A stretch of 64,000 nt of DNA from Roseibium aestuarii (GTDB lineage Bacteria > Pseudomonadota > Alphaproteobacteria > Rhizobiales > Stappiaceae), in the NCBI RefSeq assembly GCF_008477545.1, contig NZ_VORA01000001.1, positions 1,488,001 to 1,552,000 of the forward strand. The letters are read 5' to 3'. Positions 55,938 to 64,000 of this stretch are shown one piece after another. Within the stretch, counting starts at the first letter, position 1; every line of letters begins with the position of its first letter. Under the pieces are notes generated by a model. It did not search any database. It had not been told where the DNA came from and saw nothing but the letters and a program-made list of their open reading frames with translations. A program made the position numbers and the translations under genes.

Positions 55938-57359
55938 ATGTTGAAGAGCATTGCCTCGATCGGAGCGAATAACGCTGCGGTTTCCGTGCTTGGACTGGCG
56001 CGGAACATCCTGATTGCCAGGCTGATAAGCGTCGAGGACTTCGGTATCGCGAGCACCTTCGCGATCACGCTCTTCCTTCTCGAAATGTCGACCGATCTGG
56101 GCCTCAACAAGCTCATGCTGCAGGATGCCGAGGGGCGGGAGCCGAGCTTTCAAGCGACATTGCAGGCGGTCCAGTTCTTGCGTGGCCTTGTCACCGGACT
56201 GATCCTGTTCGCGGCGGCTGGGCCGATCGCCAGCCTCTTCGAGGTCCCGCATCTCGTCTGGGCCTATCAGCTCTTCGCCATTGTTCCGGTCCTGCGCGGA
56301 GCGTTGAACTTCGATATCTACCGCTTTCAGAAAGATTACCGCTTCTCGCGCTTCATCGCGGTCGATCTCGGGTCGCAGCTGGTTGCCGTGGCTTCTGCGG
56401 TGGCTTTTGGTCTGATCCTTGGCGACTTCCGGGCAATGCTCTACTCCATTCTCCTGCAGCAGGTCGCCTATCTTGGCCTCTCCCAGGTGGTGGCCGAACG
56501 CCGTTATGCCTGGGCGTGGGACCGCCAGATCCTGGGACGTGTACAGTCTTTTGGCTGGCCGTTGATGATCAATGGCCTGCTGATCTTCTGCATCTTTCAC
56601 GGTGACCGAGTCATTCTGGGAAGTCTTGAAAGCCTGGAGGACCTCGGCTGGTTCAGTGCCGCTTTGGCCGTCACGATGACGCCTGCTCAGGTTACTGCCA
56701 CAACGCTTCAGTCCATCCTGCTGCCGCGTCTTTCCGCAACGTCGGCAGGCTCTGAGAAGGGTCGAGAGATGGCGGAAGGCGTCTTGCGCCTGTCGCTCGT
56801 TGCGGCTGCCGGGTTCGTTGTCGGCTACGCGGCCTTCGGTCCACTGCTGATCGCGGTCCTCTATGGCATCAAATACGAGGTTGCACTTGGCTTCATCGGC
56901 TGGCTCGGGCTGATGCACGGTTTGCGGCTAGCGAGGACCGGGACCTCCATCGTCGCCATTTCCCGGGCCCGGACGCGCAATCCCATGCAGGCAAATATCG
57001 TGCGGGCGCTGTTCGTGCCGGTGGTCTGGTTCGTGGTCCAGTCGGGTGGCGGCATTGAGGGACTGGTCCTCGTCGGCATCCTTGGCGAGCTGGCGGCGTC
57101 GCTCGCCTCGCTCTATCTGTTGAACAGGGTGTTCTTGGTGCGCGTGTCGGCGCTTCTTCCGTCGCTTGGACTGATGGTCCTTGTTCTTTCAAGCGTGGTC
57201 GCAGTCAATCTTCTTGCCCCGTCCTCGCGGGAACACCTGTTCAATTTCGGCTTTCTTCATGTTCTCATGCTAGTTCTGACAGGGGTGTTGATCTGGAAAA
57301 CGCCCGAGGTTCGCGATCTTCTGTCCTACTTGAGAACGTCGAAGGGGAAGGGGCGGTAG
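55938..57359 (+). CDS. Oligosaccharide flippase (Wzx/polysaccharide biosynthesis family)
   Basis: A 473-residue polytopic membrane protein with about 12 or more hydrophobic segments. The N-terminal SIASIGANNAAVSVLGLARN-ILIARLISVEDFGIAS and EMSTDLGLNKLMLQ are typical of the Wzx/RfbX group, which flips lipid-linked repeat units to the periplasm. It is divergent from the asparagine-synthetase-like gene, with a 150-bp AT-rich promoter gap between, and heads the rightward transcript with the pyruvyltransferase genes. Confidence 0.9.
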   Translation: MLKSIASIGANNAAVSVLGLARNILIARLISVEDFGIASTFAITLFLLEMSTDLGLNKLMLQDAEGREPSFQATLQAVQFLRGLVTGLILFAAAGPIASLFEVPHLVWAYQLFAIVPVLRGALNFDIYRFQKDYRFSRFIAVDLGSQLVAVASAVAFGLILGDFRAMLYSILLQQVAYLGLSQVVAERRYAWAWDRQILGRVQSFGWPLMINGLLIFCIFHGDRVILGSLESLEDLGWFSAALAVTMTPAQVTATTLQSILLPRLSATSAGSEKGREMAEGVLRLSLVAAAGFVVGYAAFGPLLIAVLYGIKYEVALGFIGWLGLMHGLRLARTGTSIVAISRARTRNPMQANIVRALFVPVVWFVVQSGGGIEGLVLVGILGELAASLASLYLLNRVFLVRVSALLPSLGLMVLVLSSVVAVNLLAPSSREHLFNFGFLHVLMLVLTGVLIWKTPEVRDLLSYLRTSKGKGR

Positions 57360-57523
57360 CTGGTTGCCTCTAAGGGGCTCATCGTCATGCGGATTTTGTC
57401 ATCTGAGGGGACGATGGCGCATGGGACGAAATTCGAGGGGCGGTTCGGCGATTATCGGCTGTCTCATCGGGGGATTTCAGGTCTCCCGGCATATGTTGAA
57501 CGGTTTTGGTTTCGGGTATTTTC

Positions 57524-58687
57524 ATGAAGACACTTACCATCGGCCTTCTCTGGCATTCCGTGAATTCCGATAATCTCGGCGTCGGCGCCCTGACTGCCGG
57601 CCACATCGCCATTTTGGACCAGGTGGCTCGCGACGTCGGCGTCACCTTGCGATACCGCATTCTTGGTTGGAGCGATCCTCAGCCTGCTTACGTCACCGGT
57701 GCAAATGTCGAGGTTGTTGCGCTCTCGGCAAAGGACTTCCTCAAGCCCTCCGGGCTTTATTCTGCCCTGCGCGGATGCGATATCGTTCTCGATATCTCGG
57801 CTGGCGACAGCTTCGCCGATATCTATGGCGTCCAGCGTTTCCTCTACAACATCCTCTCCAAGCTGACGGTCTTCGCCGCCCGGCGGCCGCTCCTGCTCAG
57901 CCCGCAGACCATCGGCCCCTTCCAGCGTCGCTGGACCCGGGCTCTGGCCGCAACCGTCATGCGGGGCGCCCACAAGGTGGTGACCCGCGATGTTCTGTCC
58001 AGCGACTATCTCAAGTCCCTTGGCCTCGGGCACAAGCTGATCGAAGCCTGCGACGTGGCGCTGAAGCTGCCCTATGAGCCGGCGGCACCGATCGCGGACG
58101 GCAAGGTTCGGGTCGGCCTCAATGTCTCCGGCCTCCTCTTCAACGGCGGTTATACCCAGAAGAACCAGTTTGACCTGGTCGCGGATTACGCGGCTCTCGT
58201 GCGCGACATCTGTCGCTACTTCGCCTCCCGCGAAGAATGCGAGTTGCACCTGGTCGGTCACGTGAACTCCCGCAACCATGTGGTCGAAGACGACTACCGT
58301 GTCTGTGAAGCCCTGGCACAGGAGTTTCCCGGCGCCGTCCTTGCGCCGCGGTTCGAGAGCCCGTCTGCGGCCAAGAGCTATATTTCCGGCCTCGATTTCT
58401 TCATGGGCGCGCGCATGCACGCCTGCATCGCCGCCTTCTCCTCCGGCGTTCCGGTGCTGCCCATGGCCTACAGTCGCAAGTTCGCAGGCCTCTTCGGTAC
58501 CATTGGCTATGACCATCTGGTCGATTGCCGCAGCCAGCCGGCTGATGAAATCCTGGCGACCGTCATGAGGAGCTACGAGGAGCGGGACCGGCTGACGGCG
58601 GACCTGCAGATCGCGCTGGCGGAAGGTTATCGCAAGCTCGGTGCCTATGAGGCCGTGCTGAAGACGCTGCTGGAGGCCCGTCGATGA
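57524..58687 (+). CDS. Polysaccharide pyruvyl transferase family protein (WcaK-like)
   Basis: A 387-residue enzyme of the CsaB/WcaK superfamily, which adds ketal-linked pyruvate to sugar residues. Visible are WHSVNSDNLGVGALTAGHIA, DISAGDSFADIYG, LSPQTIGPF and the C-terminal GARMHACIAAFSSGVPVLPM. ATG 57524 is the family start. The stop overlaps the FrhB-like gene (ATGA), so the two act in concert. Pyruvyl groups would give the polymer acidic character. Confidence 0.9.
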   Translation: MKTLTIGLLWHSVNSDNLGVGALTAGHIAILDQVARDVGVTLRYRILGWSDPQPAYVTGANVEVVALSAKDFLKPSGLYSALRGCDIVLDISAGDSFADIYGVQRFLYNILSKLTVFAARRPLLLSPQTIGPFQRRWTRALAATVMRGAHKVVTRDVLSSDYLKSLGLGHKLIEACDVALKLPYEPAAPIADGKVRVGLNVSGLLFNGGYTQKNQFDLVADYAALVRDICRYFASREECELHLVGHVNSRNHVVEDDYRVCEALAQEFPGAVLAPRFESPSAAKSYISGLDFFMGARMHACIAAFSSGVPVLPMAYSRKFAGLFGTIGYDHLVDCRSQPADEILATVMRSYEERDRLTADLQIALAEGYRKLGAYEAVLKTLLEARR

Positions 58688-59913
58688 GCGTGACGCCAGT
58701 CATGCCGGCAGCAAGCCTCAAGCGGGTGGCGCGGGGCAATCTCTGTGCAGGCTGCGGCCTCTGCGCTTCGCTTGCGCCTGACGCAGTCGAAATGCAGGTC
58801 AGCACGGATGGTTATCTGCGCCCCGTGCAGACGCAGCCCGTGCCGGCTGAGGTGGATGCAAGGATTGCCCGAACCTGCCCGGGTCTGACCCTTGCGCAGC
58901 CGAAAGGGGACGGCGAGGATCATGTGCTCTGGGGGCCGATTGTTTCTGTCTCGAGCGGTGCCTCAACCGACGAGGCGCTTCGGCACAGGGCCTCCTCCGG
59001 CGGGGCGCTGTCGGCGATGCTTGCCTATCTCATTGAAAGCGGCAAGGTGGATCGCATCGTGCATATCGGTGCCGATGATGCCTTTCCTCTGCAGAACCGT
59101 CTTGGCGTGAGCCATGATCGGGCGGAAATCCTTCAGCGCGCCGGTTCGCGCTACGCTCCCTCCGCGCCGCTGGCAACGCTCCTTCAGGAGCTGGGGGCTC
59201 CGGGCACCTTCGCGCTTGTCGGCAAACCCTGCGACATCGCCGCGGCGCGCGCTCTGGGGCGCGAGGATCCTCGGGTTGCGGACAAGATTCCGGCGATGCT
59301 CTCCTTCTTCTGCGCGGGTGTGCCGAGCCTCAAGGGAGGGGAGGAGGTGCTCTCCACCCTTGGCGTGGAGCAGGACGACGTGGCCCGCTTCCGCTACCGT
59401 GGCGAGGGCTGGCCCGGCGAGGCGACAGCCGTGCTGAAGGACGGGCGCTCCGTCGGCATGAGCTACGCGGCCTCCTGGGGCAATATCCTCAGCCGTCACG
59501 TGCAATTCCGCTGCAAGATCTGCCCCGATGGGACAGGTGGATCGGCGGACGTGGTCTGTGCGGATGCCTGGCACGCGGACGAGAAGGGCTATCCGCTCTT
59601 TGAGGAACAGCAGGGCCGCAGCCTCGTGGTCACCCGCAGCCGCGCCGGCGAAGACCTGGTCACGGCCGCCCGCTCGGCCGGCTACCTGGAGAGCGGACAG
59701 GTCGATCTCACCGAAATCGAGACCATGCAGCCCTCACAGGCCAACCGGAAGCGTCATGTGCTGGCCCGGCTCCTGGCCCTGCGCAGCCTCGGGTTTCCGG
59801 CACCGAACTATTCCGGCTACAATCTGCTGCGAGCGGCCTGGCAATCCTCGCTGAGGGCCTGGCTTCGAAACTACGCCGGGACGCTGCGCAGGATCCATCT
59901 GCGGAAATGGTAA
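58684..59913 (+). CDS. Coenzyme F420 hydrogenase/dehydrogenase beta-subunit family protein (FrhB-like)
   Basis: A 409-residue protein with one N-terminal ferredoxin-like cysteine cluster (NLCAGCGLCASLAPDAVEM) and the FrhB C-terminal domain with FCAGVPSLKGGEEVL, FRYRGEGWPGEATAV and CKICPDGTGGSADVVCADAW. In F420-using organisms the family is a flavin/FeS electron module; in polysaccharide loci FrhB-like proteins are often paired with pyruvyltransferases and the reaction is not established. It is translationally coupled to the pyruvyltransferase here. A redox step on a sugar or its pyruvyl group is inference. Confidence 0.88.
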   Translation: MSVTPVMPAASLKRVARGNLCAGCGLCASLAPDAVEMQVSTDGYLRPVQTQPVPAEVDARIARTCPGLTLAQPKGDGEDHVLWGPIVSVSSGASTDEALRHRASSGGALSAMLAYLIESGKVDRIVHIGADDAFPLQNRLGVSHDRAEILQRAGSRYAPSAPLATLLQELGAPGTFALVGKPCDIAAARALGREDPRVADKIPAMLSFFCAGVPSLKGGEEVLSTLGVEQDDVARFRYRGEGWPGEATAVLKDGRSVGMSYAASWGNILSRHVQFRCKICPDGTGGSADVVCADAWHADEKGYPLFEEQQGRSLVVTRSRAGEDLVTAARSAGYLESGQVDLTEIETMQPSQANRKRHVLARLLALRSLGFPAPNYSGYNLLRAAWQSSLRAWLRNYAGTLRRIHLRKW

Positions 59914-59927
59914 GCCGCCGCGCTCTC

Positions 59928-60416
59928 TCAGGCCATGCCTTCGGCCACGAGCCGGTGTTCGGTCTCGTCCGCGTCCGCAAAGCGTCCGAAGGGCCCGACG
60001 ACGACGTTCTCGCGCAGGATCCGTGCCGGGTTGCCGGCAACCACGCACCCCGGCGGGACGGATTTGGTCACCACCGAACCGGCGCCGACAACACAGCCGT
60101 CGCCGATTTCGACGCCGGGAAGGATGAGGCTCCGGCCACCGATGAAGCAGTTGCGTCCGATGCGTGTGTCGAGATAGAGGCCCCGGGTCCTGTCATGACA
60201 GAGAATACGCGCCTCGAAGGCCACATAGGAGTTCGCGCCGACATGGACGCCGCGCGGATAGGTGAGGTCGAACTTCGCGGAGAGGGAGATCTGGCATGTG
60301 GGGTCGAGGTGCATGCCCCAGACCTTGTTGTAATAGTTGCGTTTTAGATTGACGAGCAGATTGCGCAGACCGCTCAAATGGCCAAGGCCACGCTTCTTGA
60401 CCTTCATCAGGGTCAT
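59928..60416 (-). CDS. Hexapeptide-repeat acyltransferase (WcaF/LbH family)
   Basis: A 162-residue left-handed beta-helix enzyme. Hexapeptide repeats run through about 55-140 ([20 protein letters not shown], then [20 protein letters not shown]), ending with the usual VAGNPARIL. Catalytic His is likely in [11 protein letters not shown]. It would O-acetylate a sugar of the polysaccharide using acetyl-CoA. ATG 60416 is used; ATG 60407 (MKVKKRG) is an alternative. It is convergent with the FrhB-like gene and divergent from the GT2 gene. Confidence 0.9.
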   Translation of the reverse strand: MTLMKVKKRGLGHLSGLRNLLVNLKRNYYNKVWGMHLDPTCQISLSAKFDLTYPRGVHVGANSYVAFEARILCHDRTRGLYLDTRIGRNCFIGGRSLILPGVEIGDGCVVGAGSVVTKSVPPGCVVAGNPARILRENVVVGPFGRFADADETEHRLVAEGMA

Positions 60417-60560
60417 GAAATACTCCGATTGTATTGTCTGCCCCGGTTCGGCTTTCCGCTCCCGCCGGGACTTTGGTAGGAAATTCTTGTTAGCTCAGAC
60501 GCAACCGTCGATTGGTCGCGTCGCGAGAAAAGACATGTTTGAGAAAGATGGTTTTCACAA

Positions 60561-61580
60561 ATGTCGCATGATGCAGAAGTGTCGGTTGGTGTCGTTGTCG
60601 TCGCGTTCAATTCAGAAGACGTGATCCGGGATTGCATCCAGAGCCTCCTGTCCTCCAGTCACCGCAACCTTCGCATCGTCGTTGTCGATAATGCCTCGAC
60701 TGACGGCACGATGAAAGTCCTTCATGACCTGGAGGCCGGTCCGAGTGGGGTGGCGGTTCTTGACGCCGAGGAGCGTCTGAAACGCGTGACGAGAGAGGCT
60801 CCAGATTGTCCAGATGTCACGGTCCTCCGATCCGCGGTCAACCTCGGCTATGCGGGGGGCGTCAACCTTGGTCTCGACTTCCTTATGGCACAGGATTGCG
60901 ATCTGTATTGGGTGCTTAACCCGGATTGCCGGGTGTTCCCAGAAACGGCTTCAGCCTTCGTGGCCAAGGCTGGCGATGTTCCCGGCTTCGGGCTGATGGG
61001 GGGGCGCGTGATCTACGTGTCTCCGGAAAACCGCATCCAGACCGATGGCGGGCGCGTGAATCCCCGGTCTGGCATGTGCTCCAATATTCACCTCTTCGCG
61101 GATGCCGAGTCCACTCCGCATCCGAAAGATGAGGACCTGCAATATATTCCGGGCGCATGCATTGTCGCGTCGCGGAGATATCTCCAGACGGTCGGAAAGA
61201 TGGAAGACGACTACTTTCTCTATTACGAGGAAGTGGATTGGGCCTTCCGGCGCGGCGAGCTTTCCCTGGTGCACGCGGACAAGGCTCGCGTGCTCCATCA
61301 TGCCGGCACAGCCATCGGGTCACCTGTTGTGGGCAAGGAGCAGGGTTCGTCCTTCTCGAATTATTTCAATTATCGCAACCGGATCCGTTTCGTCCGGCGT
61401 TTCTTCCCGCAGAACCTGGCCTATGCTTATCTCTACTCAGCTGCCAAGGTGGTCAAGTTGGCCTTGCAGGGGCATTTCGTGGAAGCCGATGGCGCCGCGC
61501 GCGGCCTGCTCGGTCTGCGTCCGCCTAAGAGCGTCCGCTCGCGCCTTACACCAGAGGCCTATCGTCTCGCCACGCGCTAG
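60561..61580 (+). CDS. Glycosyltransferase family 2 (rhamnosyltransferase-like)
   Basis: A 339-residue inverting GT-A enzyme with VGVVVVAFNSEDVIRDCIQS, VVVDNASTDGT, the nucleotide-sugar metal motif region WVLNPDCRVF and the acceptor-side YYEEVDWAFRR. The layout is that of WbbL-type rhamnosyltransferases, and the rml operon in the same locus would supply dTDP-rhamnose. Cytoplasmic or membrane-peripheral; no membrane segment is visible. Confidence 0.9.
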   Translation: MSHDAEVSVGVVVVAFNSEDVIRDCIQSLLSSSHRNLRIVVVDNASTDGTMKVLHDLEAGPSGVAVLDAEERLKRVTREAPDCPDVTVLRSAVNLGYAGGVNLGLDFLMAQDCDLYWVLNPDCRVFPETASAFVAKAGDVPGFGLMGGRVIYVSPENRIQTDGGRVNPRSGMCSNIHLFADAESTPHPKDEDLQYIPGACIVASRRYLQTVGKMEDDYFLYYEEVDWAFRRGELSLVHADKARVLHHAGTAIGSPVVGKEQGSSFSNYFNYRNRIRFVRRFFPQNLAYAYLYSAAKVVKLALQGHFVEADGAARGLLGLRPPKSVRSRLTPEAYRLATR

Positions 61581-61628
61581 TGAGGGCTGCCGCCGACCCG
61601 TTCCACTGAGCCAAAAGGCGTGAGGCGG

Positions 61629-63068
61629 CTAACGGGGGCGTGTATAGCCCGGTCGAGTACGCGGCTTGACCGGAAGCGCAGGCTTTGCGGCGGCAGGAGC
61701 CTCGTCTATGGCTGGACCCGCTTGGAGGCGGCGCGCACCCGCGCGTTGATGCTTGTCCTCCTCAGGGTCATTTCCCTCGATGGCATCCGCCAAATGCGGG
61801 CCCTTCTCGAGCATCCACGTGGCGCTGCCCATGAGGAAGAGGAGCCAACAATACGCGGAATTCCAGAGATGCACACTGCAGATGGCAAAGAAAACTCCAA
61901 CGATCGAAATGACAAAACCGGTTCGAAGATCACCGCTGGTCTTCTTTCTGAACTTCACGGCGCTCAAACGGATCAAAAGGATCACGAATGCCACCGTCAT
62001 GGACGCCCAGGCCGGAAGGCCATATCGGACGGCCTGCAACAGCCAAAAGTTGTCCATGCTCGAGCTGTGAATAAACCAGGGACGGATCCAGTCATTGTAG
62101 CCAATCCCGAAGAGCGGATGACGGTAGACCTCAGCGGTGCCGTATTTCCAAATGAACACCCGGTTGTAGGCGCTCCCCGTGTTGAAGGTCATGTAGCTCA
62201 CGAAAACTTCAAACGGAGATCTGTTCGAAAGCAGATCGATGGTGATGTAGCAAGAGATGAAGATGATGATGATCATCTTCCACTTTTTCTCGTTTTTGCC
62301 CATCACCATGCCCCACGTGAGCAGTATGATCTGGATCATCAGGCAGAGCAAAGCCCCCGTCGAGAGCGAAACGAAGGTGGCAACGGCGATAGCCGCGAAC
62401 GCAACGACCTTTACTGAAGAGAACCGGTCCATCGAAAACAGCATGCCAACTGTGGAGCTGACGAAGATTCCGTAGAGAATTGGGTGTTCGAAAACGGACT
62501 GAACACGCCGCAAACCCATGCGCGTGGGCATGTGGTGATCGTGGAAGACCGGCCCAAGCGCGCCGAAGATCCGGTTCAGAAGCGGATAGCCTTTCACAGT
62601 TTCGAACAAGGCAAAGGGCAAAAGCGCGAGGACGAGCGCGAAGTGAAACCGCACGACCTTGCGAAGCTGGTCTTCATTCCGGACATAGATGCGGCCGACC
62701 AGATAGCTGCCGAATGTCTGCAGCAGGACGATGGTCGCCGGCTCGGTTATGAACGACACGCCGTGAACCATTGCGAGGGCTATCGCGCACCACGCGCAGT
62801 AGAAGAGCAGCAGCAGATCCGGAAGCTGAACGGTGGTTTGCTTGCCGGAAACCCACTTGAAGAACATCGGTGGAAACAATACGAGCAGCACCAGAAGAAA
62901 GGGCGCGAGCCGAAGCGGACCGATGTTGAAGAAGAGCGGCACGCAAAGCGAGGCCATGAAAACATATGCCGCAACCGGATGGCCGGTGGTCTCCTCGGTC
63001 GTAGCCATTCTCCAGTTGGCTGGAGTGGAAGATGCAGAGGCGACGCCGGTTGATGCGGAGCTGTTCAC
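61629..63068 (-). CDS. O-antigen ligase / polymerase family membrane protein (Wzy-like)
   Basis: A 479-residue polytopic protein with about ten membrane segments (e.g. VAAYVFMASLCVPLFFNIGP and SSVKVVAFAAIAVATFVSLS). The long periplasmic loop carries YGTAEVYRHPLFGIGYNDWI, matching the WaaL/Wzy domain pattern (H-P-hydrophobic-G-x-G). It could polymerise repeat units from the Wzx-like flippase. The C-terminal about 50 residues are Ala/Pro/Arg-rich and cytoplasmic. GTG 63068 is used; ATG 63008 is an alternative. Wzy polymerase and ligase cannot be told apart from sequence. Confidence 0.85.
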   Translation of the reverse strand: MNSSASTGVASASSTPANWRMATTEETTGHPVAAYVFMASLCVPLFFNIGPLRLAPFLLVLLVLFPPMFFKWVSGKQTTVQLPDLLLLFYCAWCAIALAMVHGVSFITEPATIVLLQTFGSYLVGRIYVRNEDQLRKVVRFHFALVLALLPFALFETVKGYPLLNRIFGALGPVFHDHHMPTRMGLRRVQSVFEHPILYGIFVSSTVGMLFSMDRFSSVKVVAFAAIAVATFVSLSTGALLCLMIQIILLTWGMVMGKNEKKWKMIIIIFISCYITIDLLSNRSPFEVFVSYMTFNTGSAYNRVFIWKYGTAEVYRHPLFGIGYNDWIRPWFIHSSSMDNFWLLQAVRYGLPAWASMTVAFVILLIRLSAVKFRKKTSGDLRTGFVISIVGVFFAICSVHLWNSAYCWLLFLMGSATWMLEKGPHLADAIEGNDPEEDKHQRAGARRLQAGPAIDEAPAAAKPALPVKPRTRPGYTRPR

Positions 63069-63131
63069 GTTGCGGTTCCGGAAATTGGGCCAGTTTGGTT
63101 CAGTCTAGGAAAATCGCTCGCATCCCGCCAG

Positions 63132-64000
63132 TCAGCGGTTCCAGGAGGTGCTGGAGACGGCGCCGCCTTCGCGGGCGATCTGGGCCAGCATGCGTCTTGC
63201 GCGGAACAGGCGGATGATGGCAAGTCCCTTGAGCGCCCGCAGCCGTGGGCGCAGGCCGGAGATCCGGTCCGATGCGACAATGCGGGCAACTTCCCAGAGC
63301 GGGGATGCCGCCAGCGCCAGTGCCTTGATCACCCAGATCGCGCGGCTGCGCAAGTCGGGTTTGACCTCGGCATAATCATGGGCGATGTGCCGGTCCCACT
63401 TGGTGTAGAGCTCGTCCATCTTTTCGCGCGCCGGATGATAGGCAATCATCCCGGGCCGGTAATGGATCTTCAGGCCCAACCGGGTGGCGCGCTGGCCCCA
63501 GTCCCGGTCCTCGGCAACACCAATCCCGGCAAAGGGGCCGACCTGCGCGTGAACCGGACGTCGCATGGCCAGGTTGCCGGTGCCTGAGAACCCCTGCTTC
63601 TCGATGTACATCTTCTGCCGGTAGGCATAGACGGATTCATAGGCCTCGAGCGTCGTCAGGCGCTGCGGATCCTTCAGCGCGATGCGCACATCACCGCCGA
63701 CAACTTGCACGGAAGGGTCGCTGAAGGCATCGCGAATGTCTGCAACCCAGCCCGGATGGGCGAGGCAATCCGCATCGATGAAGGCGAGAAGTTCCGACCG
63801 GGCGAGCGAGATGCCATGGTTGCGGGCAGGCCCCGGACCCGGGGTCGCTTCCTGGGTCAGGCGCACGTCAAGGTGCGAGCCGGCACAGAGCGCGTGAGGG
63901 AGTTCCTTCGAGCCATTGTCGACCACGATGATCTCCACATCGTCCATCGCGGCGGTTTGCGCCTCCAGAGACCTCAGGCAATTCGCCAGATGCCCCGGCT
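63132..64000 (-). CDS. Glycosyltransferase family 2 (5' end beyond window)
   Basis: At least 288 residues; the reading frame continues without a stop through the right edge (PGHLANCLRSLEAQTAAMDD precedes the internal Met at 63947), so the gene starts outside. GT-A motifs are VEIIVVDNGS, LLAFIDADCLAHPGW (DxD) and AGIGVAEDRDWGQRATRLG. A C-terminal helical tail of about 70 residues follows. It is co-directional with the Wzy-like gene, 63 bp upstream of it, and likely adds a sugar of the same repeat unit. Confidence 0.9.
   Translation of the reverse strand, partial: PGHLANCLRSLEAQTAAMDDVEIIVVDNGSKELPHALCAGSHLDVRLTQEATPGPGPARNHGISLARSELLAFIDADCLAHPGWVADIRDAFSDPSVQVVGGDVRIALKDPQRLTTLEAYESVYAYRQKMYIEKQGFSGTGNLAMRRPVHAQVGPFAGIGVAEDRDWGQRATRLGLKIHYRPGMIAYHPAREKMDELYTKWDRHIAHDYAEVKPDLRSRAIWVIKALALAASPLWEVARIVASDRISGLRPRLRALKGLAIIRLFRARRMLAQIAREGGAVSSTSWNR

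Overview
The window is a high-GC chromosomal segment of an alphaproteobacterium, most likely of the Hyphomicrobiales (Stappia/Pannonibacter-like, which is an inference from gene content and from the style of the intergenic repeats). Supporting gene order includes secG-pyrG, glmU-glmS, and DUF502-recG-sdhE-mfd, with many ATGA/GTGA-coupled operons. I see no rRNA, CRISPR array, IS element or complete prophage. One tRNA (Lys, anticodon TTT) is present.

Layout. 1-7537: a partial wrbA-type flavoprotein gene, a LysR regulator, then a putrescine-type ABC transporter and gamma-aminobutyraldehyde dehydrogenase operon laid out like E. coli ydcSTUVW. 7538-16316: galE, secG, pyrG, a VOC-domain gene, a 23-bp iteron-like array, tRNA-Lys, a small helical protein, a CcdA-type protein and a membrane-anchored SPOR-like protein. 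16532-28993: housekeeping genes (glmU, glmS, a GNAT acetyltransferase, DUF454, DUF502, recG, sdhE, mfd). 29026-33668: two nucleotide-sugar genes (uronate 4-epimerase, manC-type bifunctional enzyme) and a small island with a gene resembling the gene transfer agent (GTA) head-spike base protein. 33769-43184: a divergent catabolic unit of lysR-argE-like-M20 hydrolase facing a five-gene dipeptide-type ABC transporter, with a perfect 8-bp-arm palindrome between them.

43225-64000 is one large surface-polysaccharide and secretion locus. It holds rmlCBDA (dTDP-L-rhamnose), a type I secretion pair (HlyD and ABC), and a 996-residue secreted protein that combines beta-helix, PKD, LamG and RTX repeats. 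It also holds an asparagine-synthetase-like protein lacking the Cys2 nucleophile, a Wzx-type flippase, a pyruvyltransferase coupled to an FrhB-like protein, a hexapeptide acyltransferase, two GT2 glycosyltransferases (one cut by the window edge) and an O-antigen ligase/polymerase. Together these look like a Wzx/Wzy-type exopolysaccharide with rhamnose, pyruvyl and possibly amide decorations, plus an exported beta-helix protein that may act on or bind that polymer.

The most unusual signals are: the secreted RTX protein's reading frame extends 123 codons upstream through a lipoprotein-type hydrophobic segment to an ATG that overlaps the upstream stop; six CCTGTG-cored units repeat every 22-23 bp between two convergent genes and resemble degenerate DnaA boxes; an orphan GTA spike-base-like gene sits beside a degenerate nuclease-fold gene; and three intergenic stretches are built from a mosaic of shared palindromic modules.
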